From Leucobacter chromiisoli (GTDB lineage Bacteria; Actinomycetota; Actinomycetes; Actinomycetales; Microbacteriaceae): a stretch of DNA of 64,000 bases. The stretch's first letter is position 1, and each line of letters opens with the position of its first letter. Location of the stretch: assembly GCF_016522505.1 (NCBI RefSeq), contig NZ_JAEHOH010000001.1, positions 248,001 through 312,000 of the forward strand. The letters run 5' to 3'. This document shows, piece after piece, positions 40,223 through 50,189 of the stretch. Below the pieces are notes generated by a model that had not been told where the DNA came from, ran no database searches, and was given only the letters and a program-made list of their open reading frames with translations. Both the position numbers and the translations under genes were made by a program.

Positions 40223-41620
40223 GTGAGCGTGATGGATCTGGAGCGCCCCCTGCGCCACCCCGACACCGAGTCCGCGCCGCTGATGAGCAAGCGCGCGAGA
40301 TGGCTCGTCGTGATCGGCTTCCTGCTACCCGGCAGCGCGCAGGTGCTGGCCGGCGATCGCAGGCTGGGGCGCTTCGGTCTGGGCGCGACGATCTTCATGA
40401 TCGCCCTGCTGATCGTCGCCGGGCTCGGGATCCTCCTCTTCCGCGTCGGCACCCTCTCGCTCCTGACCAACGGCATCGTGCTGCTGATCGTGCAGGTGCT
40501 GATCGCGGCGTACGCCGTCATGTGGCTCATCCTGGGCTTCGACACGCTGCGTCTCGCCCGTCTCGTCAACGTCGGACGGGGCTGGAGGGTCCCCGTCGCC
40601 GCGCTCTCGGTGCTGCTCACCGTCCTGCCCGTCGCCGGAGCGTCCTACGCGGCCGTGGCGGTGGGATCCGCCCGCGGCGCGTTCAGCGACATCTTCGGGG
40701 GCGGCGCGCCCGCGGTGGCTCCGGTCGACGGCCGCTACAACATCCTGCTGCTGGGCACCGACGCCGGCGACGACCGCGAGGGGCTGCGCCCCGACAGCAT
40801 CTCGCTCGTCAGCGTCGACGCCGAGACCGGCCAGTCGATCATCGTCGGCCTGCCGCGAGACCTCGTGAGCGCGCCGTTCCCCGAGGGCTCGCCGATGCAC
40901 CAGTCCTTCCCCTCGGGCTTCTGCGTCGACGCCTACTGCGAGACCGACGGCAAGCTGAACGCCGTGTACACGGAGACCGAGACCTTCCTCGACGGCTCGG
41001 CCCTGTATCCCGACGCGGTCTCGCGCGGATCCTCCCCGGGCATCGAGGCGACGAAGGACGCCGTCAGCGGTGCGACCGGGCTCGAGGTGCAGTTCTACGT
41101 GCTCATCGACATGGAGGGGTTCTCGTCGCTGATCGACGCGCTGGGCGGCGTCACGGTCAATGTGGAGCAGGACGTGCCGCTCGGCGGGTACGAGGACCCG
41201 ATGACCGGCGAGTGGGTCGAGGGGCACGCGGTCATCCCCGCAGGGGAGCAGAAGCTGGACGGCGCGCACGCGCTGATGTTCGCGCGCGTGCGCCACGGCC
41301 TGGTGAACGGCGACTACGATCGCATGGAGCACCAGCGGGAGCTGCAGCGCGCGATCCTCGCCCAGATGAACCCGAGCAACGTGCTGCTGCGCTTCCAGGA
41401 GATCGCGGGGGCCGGTGCGGACCTCGTGCGGACCGACATCCCCGAGTCGATGCTGGGCCGCTTCGTCGATCTCGCCGCGAAGGCCAAGGAGCACACCCCC
41501 GTGAACGTTGAGGTCGCTCCGCCCGCGGTCGACCCCGCCTTCCCCGACTACGCGGTCGTGCACCGGCTGGTGGCCGAGGCGGTCGCCGCGGCCTCGCCCG
41601 CCGAGGAGGAGGGCGAGTAG
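40223..41620 (+). CDS. LytR-CpsA-Psr family cell-wall glycopolymer ligase
   Basis: An LCP protein of 465 aa that attaches lipid-linked glycopolymers to peptidoglycan at the outer face of the membrane. Four helices fill residues about 25-155, more than the single anchor of many LCPs. The LCP domain begins YNILLLGTDAGDDREGLRPDS and contains the Arg-bearing IIVGLPRDL and FARVRHGLVNGDYDRMEHQ blocks. A Cys pair in GFCVDAYCETDGK is typical of actinobacterial members. The GTG at 40223 follows GGAGG; an ATG at 40232 is the alternative. It probably anchors the polysaccharide made by the genes downstream. Confidence 0.92.
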   Translation: MSVMDLERPLRHPDTESAPLMSKRARWLVVIGFLLPGSAQVLAGDRRLGRFGLGATIFMIALLIVAGLGILLFRVGTLSLLTNGIVLLIVQVLIAAYAVMWLILGFDTLRLARLVNVGRGWRVPVAALSVLLTVLPVAGASYAAVAVGSARGAFSDIFGGGAPAVAPVDGRYNILLLGTDAGDDREGLRPDSISLVSVDAETGQSIIVGLPRDLVSAPFPEGSPMHQSFPSGFCVDAYCETDGKLNAVYTETETFLDGSALYPDAVSRGSSPGIEATKDAVSGATGLEVQFYVLIDMEGFSSLIDALGGVTVNVEQDVPLGGYEDPMTGEWVEGHAVIPAGEQKLDGAHALMFARVRHGLVNGDYDRMEHQRELQRAILAQMNPSNVLLRFQEIAGAGADLVRTDIPESMLGRFVDLAAKAKEHTPVNVEVAPPAVDPAFPDYAVVHRLVAEAVAAASPAEEEGE

Positions 41621-41708
41621 CGCCTCAGAGTCCGCCAAGGTCGGAGGACTAGGCTATGGCACCCGTGCGAAGTGAACGGTGAATGTCGTCACGGGAAACG
41701 GGAGTGGA

Positions 41709-43385
41709 ATGCAGCAGGAGACTGAGCCGGGGGTTCCGGTGGTGCAGGTGGAGACGCGCCGCGCCCCCGCCATGAGATTCCTGGGGGCGGTCTGGGCCGT
41801 GCTCGGCTGGCTCCTCGTCGCCCTCGGGGCCGTGCTCTTCGGCTCCGCCCTGTGGATCAGGCAGACCTTCGGCCCGATCTCCGTCGACCAGATGCTCATG
41901 CACCTTCCCGGCGCCGGGGGCGGCGACGCCGAGGCGACGCCCGAGGGGTATCTGTCGAGCTTCGTCGTGCAGGCGCTCGTGATCCCGCTCGCCGCGGTCG
42001 GAGCGCTGCTCTCCCTCGCCCTGCTCGTGCGACGCCGGCCGAAGCGGGACCGGAGGAGCTACGCCGTGCCCCCGCGGCCCTCCCGGGCCGCGCTGCTCTG
42101 GCGCCGGATCCGCGCGCGGCACTGGGCGCGGCCGGTGCTCGCCGTCGCCGCCTGCGTCGCGGGCGGTGCGGTCTTCGCCCAGGCCGTCCAGGCTCCCCAG
42201 TACGTGCAGTCGATCACGACGCCGATGACGCTGGAGGACTACTACGTCGCGCCGGAGGCCGGCGGAGCGGTGAGCACGGTCGGGGATCCCCGGTCGGGGG
42301 AGGAGCGCAAGAATCTCGTGCTCATCTACCTGGAGTCCATGGAAGACGCGTTCTCCGACGCAGAGCTCATGGGCGAGAACCTCCTCGAACCGGTCGAGGA
42401 GGCCACCGAGGGGTGGGGGACGATCCCGGCGCTGCGGCAGTACGAGGGCGGCGGCTGGACGATGTCGGGCATCGTCGGCTCCCAGTGCGGGGTGCCGCTG
42501 CGCGGGGCGGGGTACACCCCGCGGGAGCGGAACGACATCGGCGAGGGCGAGGACGACTACCTCCCCGGCGCGGTGTGCCTCGGCGACGTGCTCGACGGCG
42601 CGGGGTACACGAGCGTGTTCATGGGCGGAGCGCACGAGCAGTTCGCCTCGAAGGGCGTCTACCTGCGGAACCACGGCTACGACACGGTCAAGGACGCGAA
42701 TCACTGGATCGCGCAGGGGGAGACGGAGTACTCGGTCTGGGGCCTCTCCGACGCGCGCCTGATGGAGAACGCGAAGGCCGAGGTCGACGAGCTGCATGCG
42801 TCGGGCCGGCCGTTCAACCTGACCCTCCTGACCCTCGACTCCCACGAGCCGGCGCACCTCTTCGACCACTGCCCGCAGACCACCGAGGAGCCGTTGAGCT
42901 CGGCCATCAAGTGCTCCATGAGCGAGGTGGCCGGTTTCGTCGAGCACATGGAGTCGCAGGGCTACCTGGACGACACCGTGGTGGTGCTCGTCGGCGACCA
43001 CGAGAAGATGGTCGGGGAGGATCGCCCCTACTGGAGCGAGCTCGGCGACCTCCAGGGGCGCACGATCTTCAACCGGATCTGGAGCCCCGACGGAGTGGGC
43101 GATCTGCGCTCGGTCGACCAGCTCAGCCTCTATCCGACGCTGCTGGACCTCCTCGATCTCGGCCGCCCCGATCACCGAGCCGGGGTGGGAGTCTCGGCTC
43201 TCGTCGACGAAACCGCCTCGACGAGCATCCTGGACCTGTCCCCCGACGAGTACCGAGAGGTCGTGAACTCGCGTTCGTTCGAGCTGTATCAGCGGCTCTG
43301 GGGTCTGGAGGGCCCGGGAGGCGGCGGCACGGACCGCCCCGCCGAGGCGGGCGAGCGCGCGGGCTCGCAGCCGGTCGAAGAGTAG
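41709..43385 (+). CDS. LtaS/OpgB-like phosphoglycerol transferase (sulfatase superfamily)
   Basis: A membrane-bound 558-aa alkaline-phosphatase-fold enzyme. Three or four helices lie in the first 170 residues, then the extracellular catalytic domain. NLVLIYLESMEDAF holds the first metal ligand. GGWTMSGIVGSQCGVPL carries the predicted Thr nucleophile and matches OpgB/MdoB better than LtaS. VVLVGDHEKM supplies the GDH metal ligands. The ATG at 41709 has GGGAG 4 bases upstream. It likely transfers phosphoglycerol (or a similar group) to an envelope glycan. It ends at a hairpin-rich convergent junction with the rhamnose genes. Confidence 0.85.
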   Translation: MQQETEPGVPVVQVETRRAPAMRFLGAVWAVLGWLLVALGAVLFGSALWIRQTFGPISVDQMLMHLPGAGGGDAEATPEGYLSSFVVQALVIPLAAVGALLSLALLVRRRPKRDRRSYAVPPRPSRAALLWRRIRARHWARPVLAVAACVAGGAVFAQAVQAPQYVQSITTPMTLEDYYVAPEAGGAVSTVGDPRSGEERKNLVLIYLESMEDAFSDAELMGENLLEPVEEATEGWGTIPALRQYEGGGWTMSGIVGSQCGVPLRGAGYTPRERNDIGEGEDDYLPGAVCLGDVLDGAGYTSVFMGGAHEQFASKGVYLRNHGYDTVKDANHWIAQGETEYSVWGLSDARLMENAKAEVDELHASGRPFNLTLLTLDSHEPAHLFDHCPQTTEEPLSSAIKCSMSEVAGFVEHMESQGYLDDTVVVLVGDHEKMVGEDRPYWSELGDLQGRTIFNRIWSPDGVGDLRSVDQLSLYPTLLDLLDLGRPDHRAGVGVSALVDETASTSILDLSPDEYREVVNSRSFELYQRLWGLEGPGGGGTDRPAEAGERAGSQPVEE

Positions 43386-43400
43386 CGTCCTCGAGGGTTC

Positions 43401-43453
43401 GGTCGGCGCCGCGCGCACGGCGGCGCCGACCCCGTCCCCTCGCTCACGGGGTC
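43401..43453. terminator. Two overlapping hairpins between convergent operons
   Basis: Hairpin A: an 11-bp perfect stem (43401-43411 with 43421-43431). Hairpin B: a 7-bp stem (43428-43434 with 43447-43453) that shares bases with A, so only one can form at a time. Probably a bidirectional terminator between the transferase gene and the rml operon; no U tract. Confidence 0.65.
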
Positions 43454-43464
43454 CCGCCCGAGGG

Positions 43465-44859
43465 TCAGGCCTCGGCCAGGTACGCCGTCAGCGCTTCGCG
43501 GGCGTCGCGCGGAGTGAAGCCCGCGGCCTCCAGCTTGCCGAGTTCGAGCGTGCTGTTGAGCGGTCGCGGAGCGACCCGCTTGCCCGCGAAGTACTCCTCG
43601 GTCGAGACTCCGCTGACGCGGGCGGGGTCGTGCCCGGTGCCCTCGTACACGAGCTTCGCGATCTCGCACCACGACATCGACGGCCCCTCGTTGGTGAGGT
43701 TGTAGACGCCGTGCTCCGGCCGGGTCTCGAGCAGATGCCGGATCCCGGCCGCGATGTCGTCGGTGAAGCTCAGGCGGCCGACCTGGTCGTCCACCACGCT
43801 CGGGTCGATGCCGCGTTCGGCCAGCGAGGCCATGGTGCGCACGAAGTTGCCGCCCTCGCCGATCACCCAGCTGGTGCGCACGATGTAGTGGCGCGGCACG
43901 GTCGAGACGATGGCGTCGCCGGCGGCCTTCGTCTGGCCGTAGACGCCGAGGGGTGAGCACGCGTCGGTCTCGGCGTAGCTCTGCTCCGTGCCGTCGAAGA
44001 CGTAGTCGCTCGAGACGTGCACGAGCGTGAGCCCGTGCTCGACGGCGGCCCTGGCGAGCGCCGCGACGCCGGCGACGTTCGCGGCCCACGCGTCGCGCCG
44101 GCCCGTCTCCGTCTCGGCCTCGTCGACCTTCGTGTACGCGGCGGCGTTGACCACGGTGTCGTAGTCGGCCCAGCGGATGCCGTCGAAGGGGGCGGCGGAG
44201 GCCAGGTCGACGCGATCCCGAGCGGCGAAATCTGCGTCGGGCAGCGCTGAGCGCAGCGCGGTGCCGAGCTGCCCGTTCGCGCCGATCACGAGCGTGCGCT
44301 TCGGCTTCATCGGGACCACGTCGGCGAGGCGCGGGTGCGCGAGGTCCTTCTCCGAGCGTTCCGCCCGATCCAGGGGGATCGGCCAGTCGATCGCGGCCGT
44401 CTCGTCCTCGAGGTTCAGGAAGGTGTACTCGCCCTGGGCCTCGGCGCTCCAGTGATCGTTGACGAGGTAGACGTAGGCCGTGTCGTCGGCCAGGGTCTGG
44501 TACGAGTTGCCCACGCCGCGCGGCACGAAGATCGCCGTCGAGGGGTCGAGCTCCGCGGTGAACACGGCGCCGAAGGAGTCTCCCTCGCGCAGGTCGACCC
44601 AGGCGCCGAAGATCTTGCCGGTCGCCACCGAGACGAACTTGTCCCAGGGCTCCGCGTGGATTCCCCGCGTCGCGCCCGTCTTGTCGTTGAAGGAGATGTT
44701 GTTCTGCACCGGTCCGAAGTCGGGCAGGCCCAGCGCGACCATCTTCTCGCGCTGCCAGTTCTCCTTGAACCAGCCGCGGTTGTCGCCGTGCACGGGCAGG
44801 TCGAGCAGCACGAGGCCCGGGATCGTGGTCTCGCGCAGGGCGAGCTGCTTCGCCGCCAC
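43465..44859 (-). CDS. rmlCD: Fused dTDP-4-keto-rhamnose 3,5-epimerase / dTDP-4-keto-rhamnose reductase (RmlC-RmlD)
   Basis: A bifunctional 464-aa enzyme doing the last two steps of dTDP-L-rhamnose synthesis. Residues about 1-190 are the RmlC cupin, with the catalytic His in TRGIHAEPWDK. From KRTLVIGANGQLG (about 192) it is an RmlD short-chain reductase, with SSDYVFDG and YGQTKAAGD holding the YxxxK catalytic pair. This fusion is common in actinobacteria. The GTG at 44859 begins 2 bases after the rmlB stop, so both are coupled. It works with rmlB here and rmlA at 46958. Confidence 0.95.
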   Translation of the reverse strand: MAAKQLALRETTIPGLVLLDLPVHGDNRGWFKENWQREKMVALGLPDFGPVQNNISFNDKTGATRGIHAEPWDKFVSVATGKIFGAWVDLREGDSFGAVFTAELDPSTAIFVPRGVGNSYQTLADDTAYVYLVNDHWSAEAQGEYTFLNLEDETAAIDWPIPLDRAERSEKDLAHPRLADVVPMKPKRTLVIGANGQLGTALRSALPDADFAARDRVDLASAAPFDGIRWADYDTVVNAAAYTKVDEAETETGRRDAWAANVAGVAALARAAVEHGLTLVHVSSDYVFDGTEQSYAETDACSPLGVYGQTKAAGDAIVSTVPRHYIVRTSWVIGEGGNFVRTMASLAERGIDPSVVDDQVGRLSFTDDIAAGIRHLLETRPEHGVYNLTNEGPSMSWCEIAKLVYEGTGHDPARVSGVSTEEYFAGKRVAPRPLNSTLELGKLEAAGFTPRDAREALTAYLAEA

Positions 44860-44861
44860 GG

Positions 44862-45893
<1,032 letters not shown>

Positions 45894-45918
45894 CTACGCG
45901 CGGTAGAAGCTGTCCGTC

Positions 45919-46866
45919 TCAAGTGTAGTTGGGCCCGCCGGAGTGCGATCTGGACGGCCGGTCCCGGGCCGAGGAGCGGCGGATCGAGGCCAGCTTCAGC
46001 GCTCCGCGCGCTCTGAGGCCGAGGGTGATCGCCCAGCGGATCGGAGCGCGGAGCGGACCGGGGTACCGCTTGCCCATGAAGCGCACGGCGCTGTCCGTCA
46101 TCGCACGCTCCACCGCCTCGGCGTGCTTCTTCGTGGAGTGCGCCCCGCTGTGGACCACCGAGACGGAGGGGTCGTAGCGGTTCTCGTACCCCGCCAGGCC
46201 GATGCGGAAGCCGAGGTCGATGTCCTCGAAGTGCATGAAGTAGGCCTCGTCCCAGCCGCCGATCTCGCGATAGACGTCGGCGCGCACCATGACGGCCGCG
46301 CCCGACAGCGAGCCCGCCGAGCGGGCGGAGTCGTAGTTCGCGGCGTCCTGGTAGGCGCGGGTCCAGGGGTTGCCCCTCCACACCCTGCCGAGCAGCGCGT
46401 GCCCGACACCCGTGCCGACCGAGGGGATGTTCCTGGCGGAGGGGTAGACGGTGCCGTCGTCGTTGAACAGTCGGGGGCCGATCGATCCGACCCCGGGCTG
46501 CGAGAGCATCGCGGCGGCGAGCGCCGTCGCCGTCTCCTGCGTGAAGGTCACATCGGGGTTGCAGAAGAAGTACGCGTCGCAGTCGCGCTCGCCGCCCTCC
46601 TCCAGCGCGCGGACGCCCGCGTTCATCCCGGCGCCGTAGCCCGGGTTCTCGGGCAGCGGCACGTAGCGCGCGCCGTACTGCGCCGCGAGCGCCTCGGCGC
46701 TCTCGTGATCCGGCTTGTTGTCGACCACCACCACGGGGTGCTCGGGCGAGTGGAAGCGGCGCAGGGAGGAGAGGAAGGGACCGAGCGCATTGCCGGAGCC
46801 GTAGCTCACGGTGACGAACGCGACTCTCGGGGCTCTCCCCGCGGGCGGGGTCTCGGCTCGGGGCAT
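45919..46866 (-). CDS. GT2 glycosyltransferase, probable rhamnosyltransferase
   Basis: A 315-aa GT-A fold glycosyltransferase. VAFVTVSYGSGNALGPFL opens the nucleotide-sugar domain, CNPDVTF supplies the DxD-like metal site and GGWDEAYFMHFEDIDLG is the acceptor-side block of the WbbL/rhamnosyltransferase group. The ATG at 46866 lies 7 bases after the -10 TAGAAT (46879-46874), so the message is probably leaderless. It is followed by rmlB and rmlCD, which supply dTDP-rhamnose. A role in forming the rhamnose-bearing linker or backbone is inference. Confidence 0.85.
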   Translation of the reverse strand: MPRAETPPAGRAPRVAFVTVSYGSGNALGPFLSSLRRFHSPEHPVVVVDNKPDHESAEALAAQYGARYVPLPENPGYGAGMNAGVRALEEGGERDCDAYFFCNPDVTFTQETATALAAAMLSQPGVGSIGPRLFNDDGTVYPSARNIPSVGTGVGHALLGRVWRGNPWTRAYQDAANYDSARSAGSLSGAAVMVRADVYREIGGWDEAYFMHFEDIDLGFRIGLAGYENRYDPSVSVVHSGAHSTKKHAEAVERAMTDSAVRFMGKRYPGPLRAPIRWAITLGLRARGALKLASIRRSSARDRPSRSHSGGPNYT

Positions 46867-46957
46867 GCGCCCAATTCTATGCAGGCGGGATGCGCACCGG
46901 AGGGCCCAAGGAGCCCGGATATAGACTGTGCGCTGAGTTGTCGAAAGGAAGTGACCC

Positions 46958-47821
46958 ATGAAGGGCATCATTCTCGCCGGTGGATCCGGCACCCGGCTGT
47001 GGCCCATCACGAAGGGCATCTCGAAGCAGCTCATGCCGATCTACGACAAGCCGATGGTCTACTACCCCCTGTCGACGCTGATGATGGCGGGGATCAACGA
47101 GGTCCTGATCATCACGACCCCCGAGTACCACGAGCAGTTCCGCGCCCTCTTCGGCGACGGCTCGCACCTGGGCATGCGGATCGAGTACGCCGTGCAGCCC
47201 TCGCCCGACGGGCTCGCCCAGGCGTTCATCATCGGCGAGGAGTTCATCGGCGACGACAGCGTGGCGCTGGTGCTCGGCGACAACATCTTCCACGGCGTGG
47301 GGCTCGGCACGAGCCTGCGCCGGCACACCGACATCGACGGCGCCGTGGTCTTCGCCTACCACGTCGCGAACCCGACCGCCTACGGCGTGGTCGAGTTCGA
47401 CGAGAGTATGCGCGCCATCTCCATCGAGGAGAAGCCGACGGAGCCGAAGAGCAACTACGCCGTGCCGGGGCTCTACTTCTACGACAACGACGTGGTGCGC
47501 ATCTCGAAGACCATCGAGCCGAGCGCGCGCGGCGAACTCGAGATCTCCAGCGTCAACGAGGAGTACCTCAGGACGGGCAGGCTCAGCGTGCAGACGCTCG
47601 AGCGCGGCACCGCCTGGCTCGACACCGGCACCTTCGAGTCGATGATGCAGGCCGCCGAGTACGTGCGGGTGATCGAGGACCGCCAGGGCTTCAAGGTCGG
47701 CTGCATCGAGGAGGTCGCCTGGCGCAACGGCTGGATCGACGACGCCGAGCTCGAGGAGCTCGCCAGTCCGCTGCTGAAGAGCGGCTACGGCAGGTACCTG
47801 GCCTCGCTGCTGGGCGGCTGA
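46958..47821 (+). CDS. rmlA: Glucose-1-phosphate thymidylyltransferase RmlA
   Basis: First enzyme of dTDP-rhamnose synthesis, making dTDP-glucose; 287 aa. The N-terminal signature [20 protein letters not shown] and [18 protein letters not shown] are diagnostic. [10 protein letters not shown] and [14 protein letters not shown] complete the active site. The ATG follows GAAAGGAAG. It is transcribed away from the other rml genes, from a promoter region with TATAGAC at about 46920. Confidence 0.96.
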   Translation: MKGIILAGGSGTRLWPITKGISKQLMPIYDKPMVYYPLSTLMMAGINEVLIITTPEYHEQFRALFGDGSHLGMRIEYAVQPSPDGLAQAFIIGEEFIGDDSVALVLGDNIFHGVGLGTSLRRHTDIDGAVVFAYHVANPTAYGVVEFDESMRAISIEEKPTEPKSNYAVPGLYFYDNDVVRISKTIEPSARGELEISSVNEEYLRTGRLSVQTLERGTAWLDTGTFESMMQAAEYVRVIEDRQGFKVGCIEEVAWRNGWIDDAELEELASPLLKSGYGRYLASLLGG

Positions 47822-47855
47822 CGGCCCCGGTCGGCGGGAGCAGCTACGCGCTTCC

Positions 47856-49064
47856 TCAGCGCCGCAGGAGCCTGCTCAGCGGCCGGAGGAGCGCGTGCCC
47901 CAGGCGGTACGAGCGGGAACGGCGCAGCGCTGCATTCGCGTCGGTCAGCTCTGCGACGGTCTTCTGGAGTTCCGGTGCGGAATGCTGCAGCTCCTCGTTG
48001 GCCTTCCACGCGCCGTGAATGGCTCGCGTATTGTCGCGCTGCATCTTCGCATACGCCGTCCAACGCTTCGCGTGGGCTGCGCTGAGCGGATGCTTGGGCG
48101 TCGACTCGTCGGCGAGCCGCTCGAGCAGAGCGTCGACGTGATTGCGCAGGCTGAACCGATCCCGGTGCTCCTGGATGCGCTCCGCGGAGAACGCGCGCGC
48201 CGCGTCGTACCCCTCGATGATCTCCCGAGCGATGGCGGCGCCGCTGATCCGGCGCTTCGTCGGTCGCCCGCTGAAGTTGAACAGGCAGGCGGTCTCGAAG
48301 TCGTCCGATCCGAGCCAGCCGTCTCCGCCGAGGTGATCGTATATGTACACCGGAATGCCGAGGCACAGCGCGTACTGGGCCGTCTTGCCGATCGTGACGA
48401 CGGCGTCGACGTCGCGGAAGGTCTCGGGAGTGACCCTGGCCGGCGCATCGCCTCCGACCCGGCGTACGGCGACGCCCGAGGCTGCGAGCGCCTCGATCGC
48501 CTCCGTCATCTCCGCAGGGGGGTGATTCGAGACCAGGAGGACGGTGGCGAGATCCGAGGATGCCGGAGCGGGGGGAGACTCCTCGGTGAAGGGGCGAGGA
48601 GCGGGATTGGGGAGCAGCTCCGTGCGGTTCTCCGGCAGCCCGTACTGCAGGAGTGCGTCGCGCGTCTCCGCGGAGTTGAACGAGCTCAGGGAGGCGACCG
48701 CTGCCTCGATGTCCGCGAGTACCGGCGATTCGATGCCGGGGAGCGTCGACATGTGATGCCACACGAGGGGAAGGGCGGCCGGTCTCGAGCGGAGGGAGTC
48801 GATGATCGCTTCGGGGAGCACGCCGTGCTGCACCCACAGCAGATCGTAGTGGTCGATCGTCCGCGGGGCCTCTGCCTCGTGGAGTCGGACGAGGCCGCCG
48901 GGAGCCAGTTTCTCGAACTCGCTCCTGAACGGCTCATCCGCGTAGTTGGTGAAGACGTCGACGTGCCAACCGCGGTCCGCGAACTCCTCGGCGAGCTCGA
49001 GAGCGACCATCTCGGAACCGCCGTAGTTCGCCAGATGATTGTTCGTCAGCAGGAGGCGGGGCAC
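47856..49064 (-). CDS. Glycosyltransferase (GT4-like) with C-terminal coiled coil
   Basis: A 402-aa protein with a GT-B N-domain start LLLTNNHLANYGGSEMVALELA, typical of GT4 enzymes. The donor domain is weakly conserved. The final 80 residues form a Gln/Glu/Ala-rich heptad region (KANEELQHSAPELQKTVAELTDANAALRR, split by eye), a pattern seen at the end of several actinobacterial polysaccharide enzymes and possibly a scaffold for complex formation. GTG start at 49064. It lies downstream of the ABC exporter genes in the same direction. Confidence 0.78.
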   Translation of the reverse strand: MPRLLLTNNHLANYGGSEMVALELAEEFADRGWHVDVFTNYADEPFRSEFEKLAPGGLVRLHEAEAPRTIDHYDLLWVQHGVLPEAIIDSLRSRPAALPLVWHHMSTLPGIESPVLADIEAAVASLSSFNSAETRDALLQYGLPENRTELLPNPAPRPFTEESPPAPASSDLATVLLVSNHPPAEMTEAIEALAASGVAVRRVGGDAPARVTPETFRDVDAVVTIGKTAQYALCLGIPVYIYDHLGGDGWLGSDDFETACLFNFSGRPTKRRISGAAIAREIIEGYDAARAFSAERIQEHRDRFSLRNHVDALLERLADESTPKHPLSAAHAKRWTAYAKMQRDNTRAIHGAWKANEELQHSAPELQKTVAELTDANAALRRSRSYRLGHALLRPLSRLLRR

Positions 49065-49127
49065 AGGTCTACGCTACCATCGGGCATCGGCCCCACAGGT
49101 ACGGCCCGGAGAGGCGGGACGGGGGTG

Positions 49128-50189
49128 TCACTCGACCGGAGTGAGGCGCGGGATCCCGCTCTGCGGGATCTCGATCGTTCCCCGCAGGAAGTGCTGCCGC
49201 ACGGTGCCGTCTCCGGTGGTGACGGCGTCGTCCTTGGGCCATCCGAGCTCGTCGATGCCGCCCACCGCGTTGAAGAAGGTGCGAATGGGCTCCTTGATCG
49301 CGTGCACGCCGGTCCGCTCCGACCAGCAGAGCGCTCCTCTCTGGAAGGCCTGGACGACGCCGTGGCCGTGCACCGCGATGGGGTTCCGATGGGAGGAGGG
49401 CCAGCCGAGCTCGGACTTGCGCTCGCGGTCGAACGCCGCCTCGAACTCGGGTGCGATGGGGAACACGCTGCTGGTGTACGCGCCGGCGACGTCCTCGACG
49501 GGGCCCACCTGCCTGAGCGAGCCCTTCTCGATCCACGCCGCCTGATCGCACATCTGCATGACCGTGCCGAGGGAGTGGCTCACGAGGATGACGGTCTTGC
49601 CCTGCTCGTGCAGCTCGTCGAACTTGGCGCGGGACTTCTCCTGGAAGGCGGCGTCGCCCACCGCGAGGATCTCGTCGACGACGAGCACGTCGGGCTGCAC
49701 GTGGATGGCGACGGAGAAGCCGAGCCGCACGTACATGCCCGACGAGTAGCTCTTCACCGGCTGGTCGATGAACTTGCCGATCTCGGAGAAGTCGACGATC
49801 TCGTCGAACTTCCGGGCGACCTCCTTGCGGCTCATGCCGAGGATGGAGCCGTTCAGGAAGATGTTCTCCCGGCCGGAGAGCTCGGGATGGAAGCCGGATC
49901 CGACCTCCAGCAGCGAGGCGACGCGGCCGGTGCTCGTGATCTCGCCCTCGTCGGGCCAGAGGATCTTGGCGAGGCACTTGAGGAGGGTCGACTTGCCGGA
50001 GCCGTTGCTGCCGATGAGGGCGAAGTTGGAGCCCTGGGGAACATCGAACGTGATGTCCCGCAGCGCCCAGAAGTCCTCGTGCTCCGACACCTTCCGGCGC
50101 ATGATCGCGGACTTCAGGCTCTGGTTGCGCTCGTGGTACAGCCGGAACTTCTTGCCGAGGCCCCTCACGCTCACTGCAGTCTCGGTCAT
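49128..50189 (-). CDS. wzt: Wzt-type polysaccharide ABC exporter ATPase with C-terminal LGFP repeats
   Basis: ATPase of a polysaccharide exporter, 353 aa. Walker A is GSNGSGKST (about 60-68), the signature YSSGMYVRLGFSVA, Walker B VLVVDEILAVGD and the switch His VSHS, all as in Wzt/TagH. After about residue 250 comes not the usual beta-sandwich sugar-binding domain but LGFP-like repeats: ELGWPSSHRNPIAVHGHG, VQAFQRGALCW and ELGWPKDDA. These align closely with repeats in the secreted protein at 58206. The domain may read the exported glycan in the cytoplasm. It overlaps the permease gene by ATGA. Confidence 0.92.
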   Translation of the reverse strand: MTETAVSVRGLGKKFRLYHERNQSLKSAIMRRKVSEHEDFWALRDITFDVPQGSNFALIGSNGSGKSTLLKCLAKILWPDEGEITSTGRVASLLEVGSGFHPELSGRENIFLNGSILGMSRKEVARKFDEIVDFSEIGKFIDQPVKSYSSGMYVRLGFSVAIHVQPDVLVVDEILAVGDAAFQEKSRAKFDELHEQGKTVILVSHSLGTVMQMCDQAAWIEKGSLRQVGPVEDVAGAYTSSVFPIAPEFEAAFDRERKSELGWPSSHRNPIAVHGHGVVQAFQRGALCWSERTGVHAIKEPIRTFFNAVGGIDELGWPKDDAVTTGDGTVRQHFLRGTIEIPQSGIPRLTPVE

